Shown here in pieces: positions 10,600 through 22,990 of a stretch of 64,000 nucleotides of DNA. Made by a program: the position numbers and the translations under genes. The stretch lies in the NCBI GenBank assembly GCA_032164245.1, contig JAVMKO010000003.1, positions 32,115,390 through 32,179,389 on the forward strand. Direction: 5' to 3'. Numbering within the stretch: the stretch's first letter is position 1; every line of letters starts with the position of its first letter. Source of the DNA: Sternotherus odoratus (lineage: Eukaryota; Chordata; Testudines; Kinosternidae). Below the pieces are notes generated by a model. That model was not told the DNA's origin and ran no database searches. It saw only the letters and a program-made list of their open reading frames with translations.

Positions 10600-11906
10600 T
10601 TCAGTCTCCCCAACTGGAGCTGAAAGACGATGGCTAAATGTTGAGGGAGTCATTAGGCTAGAGAGAGAAAGAGGAAACATGCGACTGACTCTGTTTCTTG
10701 TGGTTCCACTATAGGATGTGGGACCGCTTTCTTTCTTATCCACAGTGGAGAGCTGTCAATAGAAAAGATAGAGGGCTATCCATCTCCCAATATCCCATAG
10801 TCAAAGGATATTCTTTTTGTAATTGTTTAAGGTCCTTCCCCTTCCCACCCTTTCCCCCTTCTTCCTCTTTTCCATGTTTACTCCTTCTTTCTTCTGACAA
10901 ATGCTGGGGAGGGTGTGAGAGATTAAGAGAAGTAGCGCAAGACTAACTAAGGTCTTCATGCTTCTAGGAAAAGAGACAAAAATACATAGAAGGAAAAAGG
11001 GTATAGCTCAGCAACATGTACACCATGTGACAATAATGGTCCGTCTGCTGCCTTGCTATCTGTCTGGTGTAACTGTAATGTTTGCTATATGGAACTGTAT
11101 TTTGCAGGACTGAAGAAGAGGGATCTAGATATGTGTTCTGAGAGTATTTGCTTTAGCTGTTTGCCTAGTTCATCTTGTACTGCTAACTATTGCACTCACT
11201 TGTCAGTTATTTTGTCTCTTTGATTGTTCCTGTGGTGTTGAACTTGGCATTTTTTTTGTCTGCTTATATTAGTTTGTGATCAATTCCTCCCCCCCCCCCC
11301 ACTTCCTCCCCGCTTTGCCTGGATAATCTGTAATGATCTCATTGGACTCTTGGCCTCCTTCAGGAGCTACTATCATCTAGGCTTTGGCTTCTTTTCCCTT
11401 TATACGTGTTTAGAAGTTTCCTATTATAATCCTTTATTCTTCATTCATCTCATCCTTAAGGCTACTTAACTCATGTCTGAATTCAAAGTTCTTCAAAACA
11501 TTTCAGATTTTCTTTGTTATGGGCTAAAAATGTATTCCCTGCTGTGTTTCCTCTAAGAGTTTTTGACCTTTGAAGCTACACTTCAGCATAAAATTATCAG
11601 GTATCTCATGCTTTGGGAGGCAGACATTTTACTATATCCATATTGATGACACTAGATTGTCTGCTACTCTATGTCCACTGAATCATTTGCTTCTTTCTAT
11701 GAATATTAATAATCCTATTTAATCCTTTCTTCAAAGTTAATGGTCCAGATATTTTGCTGCATCCACTTTATGTTGGGGACAGTTAAGAGGGGGAGCATCG
11801 GGAGCTGATTGTGGTTCCCTGATTGTCAGTTCAAATGGACTATGGTTTGCTCTAATTTACACTAACTGGCTAGCGTCCTCAAGGGGCAATAGGTCAGCTC
11901 CAGACA
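10600..11906. other. Unassigned sequence with a poly-C tract
   Basis: No gene found. A run of about 14 C lies at 11288-11302, and pyrimidine-rich stretches lie at 10830-10890. Confidence 0.5.
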
Positions 11907-12990
11907 TGCCCATATGACATCATCCAATTCTTTACGTGCTGTTTTGGACTTAACTATCTTGAATAATTTTGTATCATTTGCAAATTTTGCCACCTCACTG
12001 TTTATCCTTTTTCCCCCCAGATCATTTATGAATATGTTGAACAGTACTCATCACATATGGACCCTTAGGGGACACGACTATTTACCTCTCTCCATTCTGA
12101 AAATTGAACATTTATTCCTACCTTTTGTTTCCTATCTTTTAACCAGTTACTGATTAAGAGGACTGGACCTTCCCTCTTATCCTATGATTGCTTACTTTGC
12201 ATAAGAGCCTTTGGTGAGGGACCTTGTCAAAGGCTTTCTGAAAGTGTAAGTACACTATGTCCACATGTCATCCTCGTCCACATGTTTTTGATCCCCTCAG
12301 AGAATTCTAATAGACAAGCAAAGCATGATTTTCTTTACAAAATCCTTTTTTTTTCTTCTCCAACAAATCATGTTCATCTCTGTGTCTGAGAATTCTGTTC
12401 TTTACTATAGTTTCAACCAATTTGCCTGGTAATTTCCAGCCTGTAATTGCCAGGATCACCTCTGGAGCCTTTAAAAAAAATTGACACTAAATTAACTATT
12501 CTCCAATCACGTGCTACAGAAGCTGATTTAAGTGATAGGGTTCATACCATAGTTAGTAGTTCTGCAATTTCACATTTTACTTCTTTCAAAACTCTTGGGT
12601 GAATACCACCTGGTCCTGGTGAGTTACTATTGTTTAATTTATCATTTTATTCCAAAACCTCCTCTATTGACACCTCAATTTGGGACAGTTCCTCAGATTT
12701 GTCAACTAAAAAGAATAACTCGGGTGTGGGAATCTACCTCCCTTACTCGATAGTGAAGACTGATGCAAAAATAAAGAATTCACTTAGTTCCTTTGCAATG
12801 GCCTTATCTTCCTTGAGTGCTCCTTTAGCATGCCTTTTGGACTCTAGCCACTTATTTTACTTTGTTGTTTACCCACATTCACATTTTTTTGGTTTTCTTA
12901 CTATGTTTTTTAATTTAAGGTATACATTTAATTTGAGCCTCTATTGTGGTGTTTTTTAAAAAAAGTTTCTATGTCGCTTAAAGGTATTTA
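11907..12990 (-). pseudogene. CR1-clade reverse transcriptase relic
   Basis: The minus strand retains reverse-transcriptase landmarks in the right order but in shifting frames. A GPGGIHPRVLK block lies at about 12590-12620, an AFDK block (RT motif A, usual form FxKAFD) at about 12226-12240, an LFNIFINDL block near 12020-12045, and a KFANDTKLFK block (motif C, usual form FADD) at 11965-11990. The first aspartate of motif C reads Asn. Stops and frameshifts occur throughout, so no enzyme is made. The product would have copied LINE RNA at its target site. The same subfamily is seen at 27530-28740 and 61070-61815, where other segments survive. Confidence 0.85.
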
Positions 12991-13892
12991 CTTTTGGGAT
13001 TATACCTCTGAATATATGTTTAATTATCTTCCTGGCTTTTGTGTGGTCAGTGATATATCCTTACTGGAGGATACAAGTGATAGATTTAGGAGCAGGAGGG
13101 TTCACTAGATTCTGCTTTAATTGCAGTATGAAGAAGAGGTATTGTAAATATTTTGCATTGAAATCAAGATTTAGATGTGCAAGGTTCTGTACATACAGAG
13201 TATAAAGACAGTTTCTGACCCTGAGAGCTTGCACTGAATGTTTATTATTGAAAGAGTTGAAAGATGGTAGATGGAGCAGATAAATAAGGCAAGGTGGGAG
13301 GAGGAAGCACCATTAAAAGACACCTTTTTCATAAGAAGCAATAATTTAATCTTTCCCCTTGCGTTACCATTTTCAGGTGTCCGGTGTCTCCTCCAGAGCA
13401 CAAACACTGGGGTCTTTATAATAAAATAGGTAAAATGTAGATGATGAAAATCAGGGGGTCCCAAAATAGCCCTGTGACCTGCCACTGAGAAGAGACAGAT
13501 TTAAATTTAGCCACAGGAACTGAACCAAGTTCAAACTGTTCTACAGGGTGCTAAACTAAGCTTTTTCCACGATCAAGGAAGATTCCTGTTTACAATATCA
13601 AATGCTATGTAGTGATGTAATTGAACAGAGGAAGATAAGAAATCAACATCTGACATTAATTGCACATGATTATTAACCTTAACGGGGGCATTCTTGATAT
13701 AGTGATTAGTTTGGAAATTAGGCTGAAATCTTTCATTCAGGTCACATTCAGTTAAAGGTGTCTAGTTGTCTGGCAACCTTTTCCATTATTTTGGAGAAGG
13801 AAATAAATGTTTAAATCTGAGACTATCAAACATTATGAGGAATCTCTGTAAAATTATCAGAATAATTTGTGATACTTTTTACCTTGCACTTG
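12991..13892. other. Mostly unassigned; weak repeat near 13170-13330
   Basis: GTGCAAGGTTCTGTACATACAG and the following text resemble a common amniote interspersed repeat also seen at 48540-48790. No coding content. Confidence 0.4.
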
Positions 13893-14010
13893 AGGAACTC
13901 AGATTCTTTTCCAAATATTAATGACTCAAGTTTCCTAATCTTCATGTGAGGTAGGTTTTTATTATCCCCATTTTGCACATGAAGAGAACTGTACTCGAAA
14001 AGTGGGATTT
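13893..14010 (-). mobile_element. MIR-type SINE fragment
   Basis: ATGTGAGGTAGGTTTTTATT followed by ATCCCCATTTTGCACATGAAG is the reverse complement of the conserved CORE region of MIR. Confidence 0.65.
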
Positions 14011-15875
14011 TCCCTTTTCAGGAGAGAATTGTGTGAGCACAGATTCAGGCTTTTCTCTCCTCATTCACTCTGATTTACAGTAGTTCTTGTTATGGCAGTT
14101 AAGATGATGAAATTTTGTACTGGTTATTAAAAAAGTTAATAAATAAATGAAATCCCTGGTCCAACTTAGACTATTCAACATGGGTAAAGGAATCAGAATC
14201 AGGAATAAATATTCACATTAGCATAGGTGTGAGACCTCTGAATCTACTGTATGATGTTTTGGGTTCATTGACACCGGCCTGGGTCTTTGGTGAATCAGGA
14301 TTTCCAAGCCTGTGGCTATGTGGGTTACATTTGACTTTAAAAATAGGACATGTTTCATTCCAAAATTGGATTTGACTGTGTTTCGTTTTGAGTGTGAGTG
14401 CCAGGAGACAGTAGAAATGAAGCTAGTGGACAGGCATGAGTCACCCCACCTCATCTCTAAGGCATTCACAATCAGCTCCAGTAATGCCCACAATGTGTTC
14501 TTGCTGCTCTTTAATCAGCCAAGAATGACACAGATCTAATTCACTGGTTTTAGTACTCACTTTCCTCAACAGGACCAGCAAGCTCTTAGTAAAACTCAGA
14601 AGTCAGGTGGACAGTTCAGACCAGATCAGTGAAATCTTATCTGTAAATGAAGCAGGTGTTATTATTATTATTATTAATATTATATCACCATACTTGGGAT
14701 CTCATTTTTTCTTTCTGGAGTCCACACATCTATGCTTTTTTTTTTTTTTTTACTTTCATCATAATTAGCAAGTTTTGGTCGCCCTGCAAGGTGTCACAGG
14801 ACACTGTTCCAGGTGATGGTCTCCCTTCATGTTGCAATATAATGTATCTTTTGGGACTAGTGCTTATGTGAGGCAGGTAGCTTTTAAATAGGGTAGCTTT
14901 AAAAATGTAGCCCTTGATGTTATTTAATTCCTATTTTCAGCCTGTGAATGAAGCATTAAGGCTCATCATGAAAATACTCTATACAGTTCAGCATTTTTTT
15001 ATAAAGAAGATTTTGACCCAAGAAAACAATTTCTACAAAGGATGTAAAACCTTTTTGCTCCTTAAATTATTGACTTAACACTTGATTTTAAGGTCTGAAC
15101 CTGAATTTGATTAAAAATGTACAAAATATTATATTTATTTATTTAATCTTGAACCAATAGGTTCACCTCAGTCCTCTAAAATAAAAATATTTTATTCATG
15201 TGAATAAATAAACAAAACAACTCTATCCCCCCCACCATAAAAAACCCATCACACCAACCAAAAAATAAATAAAAATAATTTTTTCTCCAAATCTGAGCAC
15301 TGAAATGCCAAGTTTCAACCTGGAGCATATTTTTACAACTAATTTATAACCCCTCTAAAGTCTACCTGAAAAAGGAGTTTGTGGTTCGGAATATCCCCAC
15401 CTCTACCCCGCTGAATTACTATGTTTCTGATTTAAACTCTTAAAAATATCCAGCTGGGGATTTTGCATACAAATTTTGCATTACTTCTTTTCCACAATGC
15501 ATATTTCATGACATATATTCTCAAAACCCCAAGCCTTCTTCATTTCTGCATCCAAACTACTAACCTCTTTGGTATACTTATCAAACAAAAGGTAGTGTCT
15601 CTCCAAAAGAACAGTTTTTAACCTTAATGAAATAAAGAAAATGTAGAAGAATTTTCAGAAATACTGGTGTACCATAATACAGTGATTATGACAGAGCAGG
15701 TCAAAGTTAAAGAATTATGTTAACTACTCTTGTGGCATGTTTTCAGATTTTAACAGGTTCTTAATATTTTTATTTTTATTTTGAATGTGGGTTCAATTTA
15801 ATTAGTTCAGTAATGGTATGAGTCCAGGGGTGAAACTGAGGCAGGGCACATCAATCCAGTTTTGGAGAGGAAGGA
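14011..15875. other. Unassigned AT-rich sequence with simple repeats
   Basis: Holds a (TTA)n stretch at about 14660-14680, a T run at 14737-14754, and A/C-rich low complexity at 15205-15285. No gene found. Confidence 0.5.
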
Positions 15876-15877
15876 TG

Positions 15878-16112
15878 GGGCAACAATTTGGATGCCAGGC
15901 TTGGAGTGGCAAGAGCTAGATTCAGTTCCCTGCTCCACCCCAAATGTCCTGCCTGACCTTATGCAAGTCACTTATCCTCTAAGTATCTTTGTCCCCATCT
16001 GTAAAATGGGGATAATAGCATTCTCCTACCTCACAGGGGTGTTCTGAGGATGAATACATTAAATATTTTGAGATGGGTAGGTACTATAGTGACGGAGGCT
16101 GTATAAGTCCTT
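15878..16112 (+). mobile_element. MIR SINE, near full length
   Basis: The CORE and 3' parts are clear: GACCTTATGCAAGTCACTTA, CCCCATCTGTAAAATGGGGAT, then CTACCTCACAGGGGTGTTCTG and TGAATACATTAAATATTTTG. The tRNA-like head is eroded. The open frame at 15862-16047 lies inside this SINE and is not a gene. Confidence 0.85.
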
Positions 16113-17634
16113 AAACACTGATCCTTTTCCCATGGGAGTAAGTGGAACTTTCACAATTGATTTGTCTATCCCTTTCCTAAAATTACTACATAGTTTGGAA
16201 GCCTTTGCTCAAGAACACCAAAAGATTAAAAGAACAGCTTGACTTGTCAACTTGATTTAGGTCAAAGGCAAATTACAGGAACTCTATCCTTCTTCCCCAC
16301 AGTCTGTCCTGCCTCACTATTTCATGACCTTTCATAGATCAGAATTTGTAATTAGAGAAGATATACTTAGAGTGAGTTGTAAGTTAAGACTTAAAAGCAC
16401 AGCTATACTGAATAATGACACATTATTCATATTCATTGTCACAATTTCCACATCAAATTTACTCAGTTTACAAGTGAAATGTGGGTGTTCCAAACTGCCA
16501 GTCTCATGAAGTCATTTTTAGGATTTGATATCCAAGCTGTGCTTTCTTTCTAATTAGTGAAGTGTCACCAATAATAATATACTGTGAATTGTGCAGGCCA
16601 AATGTTGCCTTCTGTTAAACCAATGCAATGCTATTTCCTTCAAGGGGATTGCATAGGGATCCTGGACAGTGGAAGCTAGTTAATAATTCTGTTGATGGTA
16701 CATAAACTAGACAATAATATAGTTCATTATTCCAGAGCGTCAAGGCTGAAAATACAAAAAAAAAATTGCTCAACATGTTTCAGTAAAGTTAGCAGATATG
16801 ACTCTGAGAAGAGACAAGCAGTTGATCTAATGAGTACAAAAGTGCCATTTTTAAAGTAGAAATGAAATAACTAGATTTTTGTTTTTCACAGTTATTAGCT
16901 ATTAATACTCTTGCACCTCACTCTGTCTAGAGCAGTAACAACAAACAGGAAATGAGTAGGAGGTCAGAATGAAGAGCCAAGTGTCAATCTGTGTTACCAG
17001 GTTTATGAAAACAAAGCTAGACAATCATCCCACTACATGGCGTGACAGTTCCTGACCAGTCCAAAGAGCAGCAGACTTCAGTTTTGCATGAACTCCTCTA
17101 AGAATGTGCTGTGAAGTAGGGAAGAGCTGGGCTGTCAGCAACCTCCTCTGAAGAGCCCTTGTTCTTGAAAGAGAGAGTGGAGATCTCTGCTGCTCGGGAG
17201 ATGATATTAGGCTTTGAGAAGCACCTTTCTGTTGCTCTGGAAAAGAATGGGGCCATCACTGGCTCCTCTTTGAACAAGGTTAAAAGGGGAAAAAAAGCCT
17301 CCCCTGCAAGTTTCATGTCTGCCTCATGTCCACTTGATAAGATGCTTAACAGTCTGTTTAGTCTATTTGCTCAATACAAAGTCCAACCATTTTGTCTGTA
17401 GATCTGTTCTTAAAGAAGTTGACAGAATATTTTTTATATAGGAAAAAAATCTTTTTTCATTTTCCTTGTACTTCAGGATGGAGGAGCACCTGCTTGTGTT
17501 CAATCTTCCTACCAGAATAAAGTATCTAATAATGATAATAAATTATCTGCAGGAAGAGACTGAGCCTCTGATTTCCAGTGCAAAACACGAATATTTTGGA
17601 AAGTTATGAGCAACTGAAAACAATGGGTTAGAAT
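16113..17634. other. Unassigned sequence
   Basis: No transposon or gene recognised. Opposed short frames at 17098-17401 overlap on both strands and are treated as chance. Confidence 0.45.
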
Positions 17635-18219
17635 CAGGACTGGCCCACAACATTTTGGCACCTAAAGTGGGGAGCTCAAATAATATCCCCATTCCCCTTC
17701 GCTTGGGCCAAAACTTTGAAAGGTCTCAATTCTGTCTTCTTCCTGTTCTACTCCTCTCATGGTACTGGTCTACTACCTACACCAATAAAGGAGAACTAAC
17801 AATTTAAAATGCCTCATTCAAAAATTTTAAGTAACATTTAACTTTCAAATGCCTGAACAACAAATGTAACTTTTCTGGTCTGCATAGTAAACACTGGCAT
17901 TTGTATCTGTTTGAATAATCAAAGTGGTGCTTTGCGTGCCTTCTTGGTTGCAAAGATTTGAACTGCTTCCTGAAGGTCCACAGTCTGTGCCATGTCATGC
18001 TTTATCGAGATGATTGCAAGGTCAACCAGCCACTCCTGTGTCATTGTGGAGCATAGATATGTTGTTATTAACTTCAGTTTGGAGAAGCCGTGTCCTCCAC
18101 TGGCAACTGTTATAGGAAGTGTTAGAAATATGCACAGAGCAACAAAAGCATTTGGAAAGTGGGCGATCCTCTTATTTGTGCACATATATTCCAGAACAGC
18201 CTTTGGAGTTGATCCTGCT

Positions 18220-19325
18220 TGTTATAAGTGTGAAGGGTGCCTTTCCTGGGTGGGACTATGCTATCTAACACAGTGTGCCTTGCCTGGGTGGGGCTTGTTA
18301 TCTGAGACAGGTAACGTAGGAGTTTCCCTGCCATGGAGGAGGGAGGAGCCTCGAGCCCATGAAGAAGGGAGGAGCAAAACAGTCAGTTCCATCTTGGCTG
18401 GTCTCCAGGGAGGAGGCCAGGGCCAGGGGAGATCCATCTTGGCTGCACATGAGGCAGGAAGCTTGCCAAGGTAGCTGGCAAGGGTTCTAGACCATCTTTG
18501 GCTATAAAGATGGCTCTACCTTTTTCTTATACTTCTACTTAGCTAATGTGAGTATTACCATTTGATTCTTCTATTAAGCCGTGCCTTTTGGGGTGTCTTT
18601 TCCTTTTCAGAACAAAGTGGGGAACCCCAAATGTAAAGTGTCTGTATCTCTGCTTTAACATTTTCTTTATTAAATTTTCTAGTTATAAAAGCGTCTGGTT
18701 TATTTCCCTTAGGGTTTTTCTCTGCTTCCAGTCTGGGAAGGGGGAAGGGAAGGGAATAGGAACCAGGGCAGCTAGGGGCCTAGCTGGAGTGTGAAGACTG
18801 TCTCTCCTTACCGTCAGGTTAGACGGGGGAGGGAGGAAGCAGTTTTCAGGTGTCTGCCTCTCAGGTACAGAGAGACAGGGGTGGGGAAAGTCTGCCTTCA
18901 GCTGGGGAGGGTGAAGGACAGAAAGCAGCCTCCAGGTATCTGACTTTGAATCCCAGGAAGACTGTCTCTCCTTACCGTCAGGTTAGACGGGGGAGGGAGG
19001 AAGCAGTTTTCAGGTGTCTGCCTCTCAGGTTGAGAGAGACAGGGTTAAGGGAAGTCTGCCTTCAGCTGGTTAGGGTGAAGAGAAGCAGTTTTCCGGTGTC
19101 TGACTTTAAAACCCAGGGAGGGGGTACAAAGTCAGGGTTAGGGGAAGATCGGGGGCCCCTCCAAGGTTTTGGAAGTATACCCGATTGGTGGCAGCGATTG
19201 GTGATCCCAAGAACCCCAACTGACAAGGTGGGGGTGTCTTGGGGTGGAGGACTTGTTGGTCTGGCATAGAAGAGGCCCAGCCTTTGTACTCAGGAGCATA
19301 GAGGCTGGGGGTACCCCCTCTTACA
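18220..19325 (+). mobile_element. Solo LTR inside the hAT transposase gene
   Basis: Starts TGTTATAAG and ends CTCTTACA. It is flanked by a perfect 5-bp duplication, CTGCT (18215-18219 and 19326-19330). A TATA box (GGCTATAAAG) lies near 18500-18509, and an ATTAAA polyadenylation-type signal near 18669. The U5 side contains a 164-bp tandem duplication. No internal retroviral genes remain. The intact target duplication implies a younger insertion than the hAT element that it splits. Confidence 0.85.
18793..19120 (+). repeat. Two tandem copies of a 164-bp unit inside the LTR
   Basis: GAAGACTGTCTCTCCTTACC begins at 18793 and again at 18957. The text stays alignable for the full unit, with a few substitutions and a slightly shorter second copy. 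Confidence 0.85.
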
Positions 19326-19688
19326 CTGCTGAAATGTATCTTGAAAGGGCTTTCAGTTCACCACCTAAATCAATTGAATCAAGTGATTGTCATCATGTCA
19401 TGTGTCAACACTGTCTCTAGTGCCCTGCATTCTGGTGTAGGTCTTCTTCAGGTATAGTGAGGACTTTTGGAATATCATACAACATCCCAGATATGCTGCT
19501 GTATTCCTTGAGCTGCATGAAACGTTCTTCAAATGAGTGTACTGCACAATCTAGCACCTGGTTAAAGAATCCTACTTTGAATTGTTTGGGGTCTTTTATG
19601 GGATTATCTCATGCCTTGTAATCAAAATGTCTTCTTCTTCAGTGACTCTTGTATTCTTGAATGGGTGTTGTAGTACGAGGAAGATGAA

Positions 19689-20154
19689 TGTGACGGCAGT
19701 CACTAGCAGGCGCAATTACGCTTCCAAGTCGTCTCCAGGGTAACGCATAATCAAGGTTATCAGCCTGGGAATGGCCTTGTGTTCCTGTTATCTCATGTGT
19801 GTGTGTCTGAGAAGAGCTTCTCAGCTGTGTGAGCTGTTTACTTGGTCTGTGTGAAACTCAGCTTGTGTGAAACCAGACAGGTAAACTAAGGCAGTACTGA
19901 ATAACATGTCATTAGTTATTCATGAGCTATGTATGAGATGCAAATGAGCAAGTGTATTTATGTGTCTGAGCCCTCGTGTATGATGGGCTTCCTCCTGGAC
20001 ATTGCTCCGATGTGCCAGGTCCCCCATTTCAGCAGCCACACTGAACGGGGCCCCCAGTGCAGGTGTGCCGCTACCTTCAATAAACTCACTACTTGTTTCA
20101 TCTAGCCACTGTGTGTGAGCCTCGTTTCTATGGGACTCAGTGTACCCTGCAACA
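19689..20154 (+). mobile_element. Second LTR-like insertion in the hAT transposase gene
   Basis: TGTGACGG...GCAACA (466 bp) interrupts the transposase reading between the block ending near 20155 and the block resuming near 19680. AATAAA sits at 20079-20084, ~70 bp before the end, the usual R/U5 position in an LTR. I could not find a clean target duplication, so the edges may be off by several bases. The 146-residue frame at 19920-20360 is a chimera of this insert and transposase. Confidence 0.65.
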
Positions 20155-21607
20155 GGTGGGAAAATAGCTTCAGTGTGAAGATTTTCTGCCAACTTCTGTT
20201 GACTCTTCAGAATGTTTTGAAATCCCTCGTCTGACCAGTAAGTCTGTAGGTATGACTTTGCTTTGTCCAGTTGTTCCATTGCTTCAGATATATCAAGGTC
20301 AACACCTTGGAGTCTCTTGCTTACAACATTTATTTCAAACAGTATATCATGCCACAACACTAAGCCACACAGAAATTTGAAGTTATATATATTTCTGGTG
20401 ATTCCATTCCCCCCCCCCCTACTGCTCTCCCACCAACAGTTCCTGTCACAGCATTATCCTCCATAATGGCAACTATGGCATCATCTATCTTCCCAATTTG
20501 GTGTTTTATAGATTTTACGCCTCCACTCGACTTTCCCATAGTATGACACTCAGTGGTTTCAGTGTCAGAGAGGATGTTCCCAGATGTTGCTTCAAAATTT
20601 GCCATTGAGGTGATGCAGAAAAAAATACATAGATGCTTTAAATTACATTAAAAAATTCAGCAGCCTCCCTAGAAGCTGATGATGCAGCACTGACCACCAA
20701 ATTCAATAAATGAGAACTGCATGGGACAAAAAAAGCTTGATGGTTTAACTGTCGGATCCGTGTCTGCACTCCTCGGTTCTTTCCTCTCATGTTGATACCA
20801 TTATTGTAGCCTTGACCTCTCCATGTCAGCTATTGCAATTCCCGTATCTTCCAGCTTTTTAAGAAATACATTTGTCAACCAGCTCCTGTAGTATCATCAA
20901 TGTCAATAAATTCCAGAAAATGCCCTCTGAAATTCACCTTTGCAGGGACATTTTCACTAGGGCCAGAAGGTTCACCATGAACATTTGTGTCTATGTATCT
21001 CAGGAGAGCTCCTTCCTGCTTAGATAGAAAAGCTTCCTTTGCTTTCTTTCTTTTTCTGATGCTGCCTCAGAGCGGTGTTTTGTTCTCTCATTCATGACTG
21101 CTGTTCTGTGCCAGCTATAGTGGCTCTCAACACCCCTGTTGAAGGGGACAAATAAGTGGGCTGGTAGCAGGGCCTGAGTGAGGGATGATATCAGGGTCAT
21201 AAGGGCCTGACTGGTTCCTACTACTTCAGTTGACTGCCTGCTCTTCTCAAATGGGTTCAGGGAAAAAGCAGGAAACAGGAAGCTCCCTGAGAAGCTGGTG
21301 TTAATCAGTCCAGGTTCCTGGGGATGCTAGAGGGGTACATAAGCGACTGCTCCTCCTCTCTCTCCCTGCAGCTCCTGCTGCTTTCTATTATTCTCTCTCA
21401 CTTTTCTCCTACCTGCCTGTTATGTCTCTTGTGCCCTCTTTCCTCCAGCAAGCACTCCACCATCTCTGTGCATCTAGAGCAGAGCAAATTCATATGCACC
21501 AGCAGCAGCCACAATTTTCTGCACTCTGGGTCCTAGTGGCGCCCTCCTCCCCCACCCCCACAGTCTGGCACCTGAGGCCTCATGGTAAGACCATCCCTGG
21601 TGAGAAT

Positions 21608-22499
21608 GCTAACATTAGGTGTATCAGTGTATCAGTCACGGCCACTCCCACTGTAATTTTGCACCCACTATGTAGTAGAAGTCATAGGAACTTTAAGCAT
21701 CTAGAGAAAACTGTATATTCTTGAATCACAGAGTTTCTGAGGAATATGTAACTGTCAGAGTTGGAGGGCATTATGGGATTTCAGAGGAACATATATATAT
21801 ACACACACAATAATCATACACATACATCACACCAAGGGAGAAGAGAGAATGAAATGAAAATCTCTCTTATTTTGTTTAGAATTTTAAGGTGCTCTGCTTG
21901 TATGGTAATGACCCCATAATAAATGTCTGATCAGATACATTAGATGAATAAAGGGTGTAGATATGTATAGTCAAGAATGAGACAGAGAAACTTCCACAAT
22001 AAGTAACCTCAGGTTCTAATGGTCCAAGGATGACTGAAGGTTGTGCGCAGACATTTGGGGGAAAAGAGCCTGAAAGAAAGCTTCTTCCAAAGTATTAATA
22101 ATAGAAAAGAAAAGTGAGAAAGATGGTTCACTGCAGACACACTGATGGGTAATCACTACAGACATTCTGAAAATGACTAGGAGGTAGAAGCACATTTTTC
22201 AACAATCTCTGTTGCATATGCATTCAAATACCCTGTTTTAAAAGATATACTGTGGCGAAACTGACTGATACTAGAATATATGATCACTGATTCACATGTC
22301 TAGTAAAGGTAAAAGCAAGAAACACACAAGCTTCAAGAATACAGAATTAGACTATCTACCTTTTCAAAGTGAAGTGTAAGATGTTACTGTGACTTAATGT
22401 AGAGCAGGGACTGCATTCTGATCTTCGACAAATATCAAATATCAAGCCTGAAATGCATGGCTCTTTCTCTGAGATGCTTCTGGACAGACACCAATGTTG
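21608..22499. other. Unassigned sequence
   Basis: A short alternating AT/AC stretch lies at 21790-21815. No gene recognised. Confidence 0.5.
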
Positions 22500-22990
22500 T
22501 TAGACAGTTTTTGCCATGGTGGCTATTTGAGCATCCAGTCGTATTGGAGTCTGAAAGGAGCCCCCCAAGTCTGTTGGCCAACTCAACAGTTTGAGGGCAA
22601 ATGCCCTCGATAGTGGGGAATGTTATAGAGGAGACAAGTATTTTATTTTGAAATTCTTCCCCATTCTACCAGCATCACCTCAGTCTTGCCTCGATTAGAC
22701 TTCAGGCAATTACTCGTCATCCCAATACTGGTTTTGGCTAGGCGCTGAAAAATCTAGGAGGTGGTGCTGTTTATGTTTGATGTAAAGGATATGTGGAGCT
22801 GGATGCCCCCTGTGTAATGTGGACACTCAGTTGCCTCACCACTTATCCCAACAGCTTCACACAGCTGTAAAATAATATGGGAGGGAAGAATGAGGCATGT
22901 GGGATTCCACAGGCGAAAGTGTTGGAAGTGGAGGCACAGTTGCCATAGTTTGCTGTGTTGAGTCTGGGAGGAAGGACCCAAGTAATTTTG
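22500..22990 (-). pseudogene. LINE reverse transcriptase relic (L2/CR1 clade)
   Basis: On the minus strand the order is: a GIPHASFFPPILFYS-type block (normally GxPQGSxLxPxLF, about 22860-22915), a TQGA-type decayed motif C next to IQLHISF (about 22780-22815), and a C-terminal block ending in LKSNRGKTEVML (about 22665-22705; usual form LKLNxDKTExL). The motif-C aspartates are lost and the frame shifts. Subclade assignment is tentative. Confidence 0.6.

Larger units (their letters stand above)
17919..21160 (-). pseudogene. hAT transposase pseudogene (ZMYM1-like family)
   Basis: From the N-terminus (high coordinate) downward there are four parts. First is a Lys/Arg-rich charged start (about 21020-21130). 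Second is a central block with QGYNNG followed by MRGKNRGVQ and a SSHLLNLVVS stretch (about 20680-20860), typical of the hAT RNase H-like core. Third is an alpha-helical block in frames 20360-20605 and 20155-20360 (HDILFEINVVSKRLQGVDL). Last is the C-terminal dimerisation domain at 17919-18185, where LTLPITVASGGHGFSKLKL matches the hAT C-terminal signature (usually SGERSFS). The family catalyses cut-and-paste transposition. Stops and frameshifts occur even outside the two LTR insertions, so the gene was probably dying or dead independently of them. Across the larger LTR insertion the reading frame rejoins when the LTR and one target copy are ignored. Confidence 0.85.
17635..21599 (-). mobile_element. 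hAT DNA transposon, interrupted by two LTRs
   Basis: The boundaries are supported twice. The termini are inverted, with CAGGACTGGCCCAC at 17635 and CAGGGATGGTCTTAC read inward from 21599. They are flanked by 8-bp direct repeats that differ at one base, GTTAGAAT (17627-17634) and GTGAGAAT (21600-21607). Eight-base duplications are diagnostic of hAT. The minus strand encodes a decayed transposase. Removing the two LTR insertions leaves about 2.4 kb, which fits a single-ORF hAT element. The right ~450 bp (21150-21599) is non-coding 5' sequence. Confidence 0.85.

Noticed and set aside
17992..18474. 160-codon plus-strand frame
   Set aside because: Runs antisense through the hAT transposase end and into the LTR, so it is a junction artefact.
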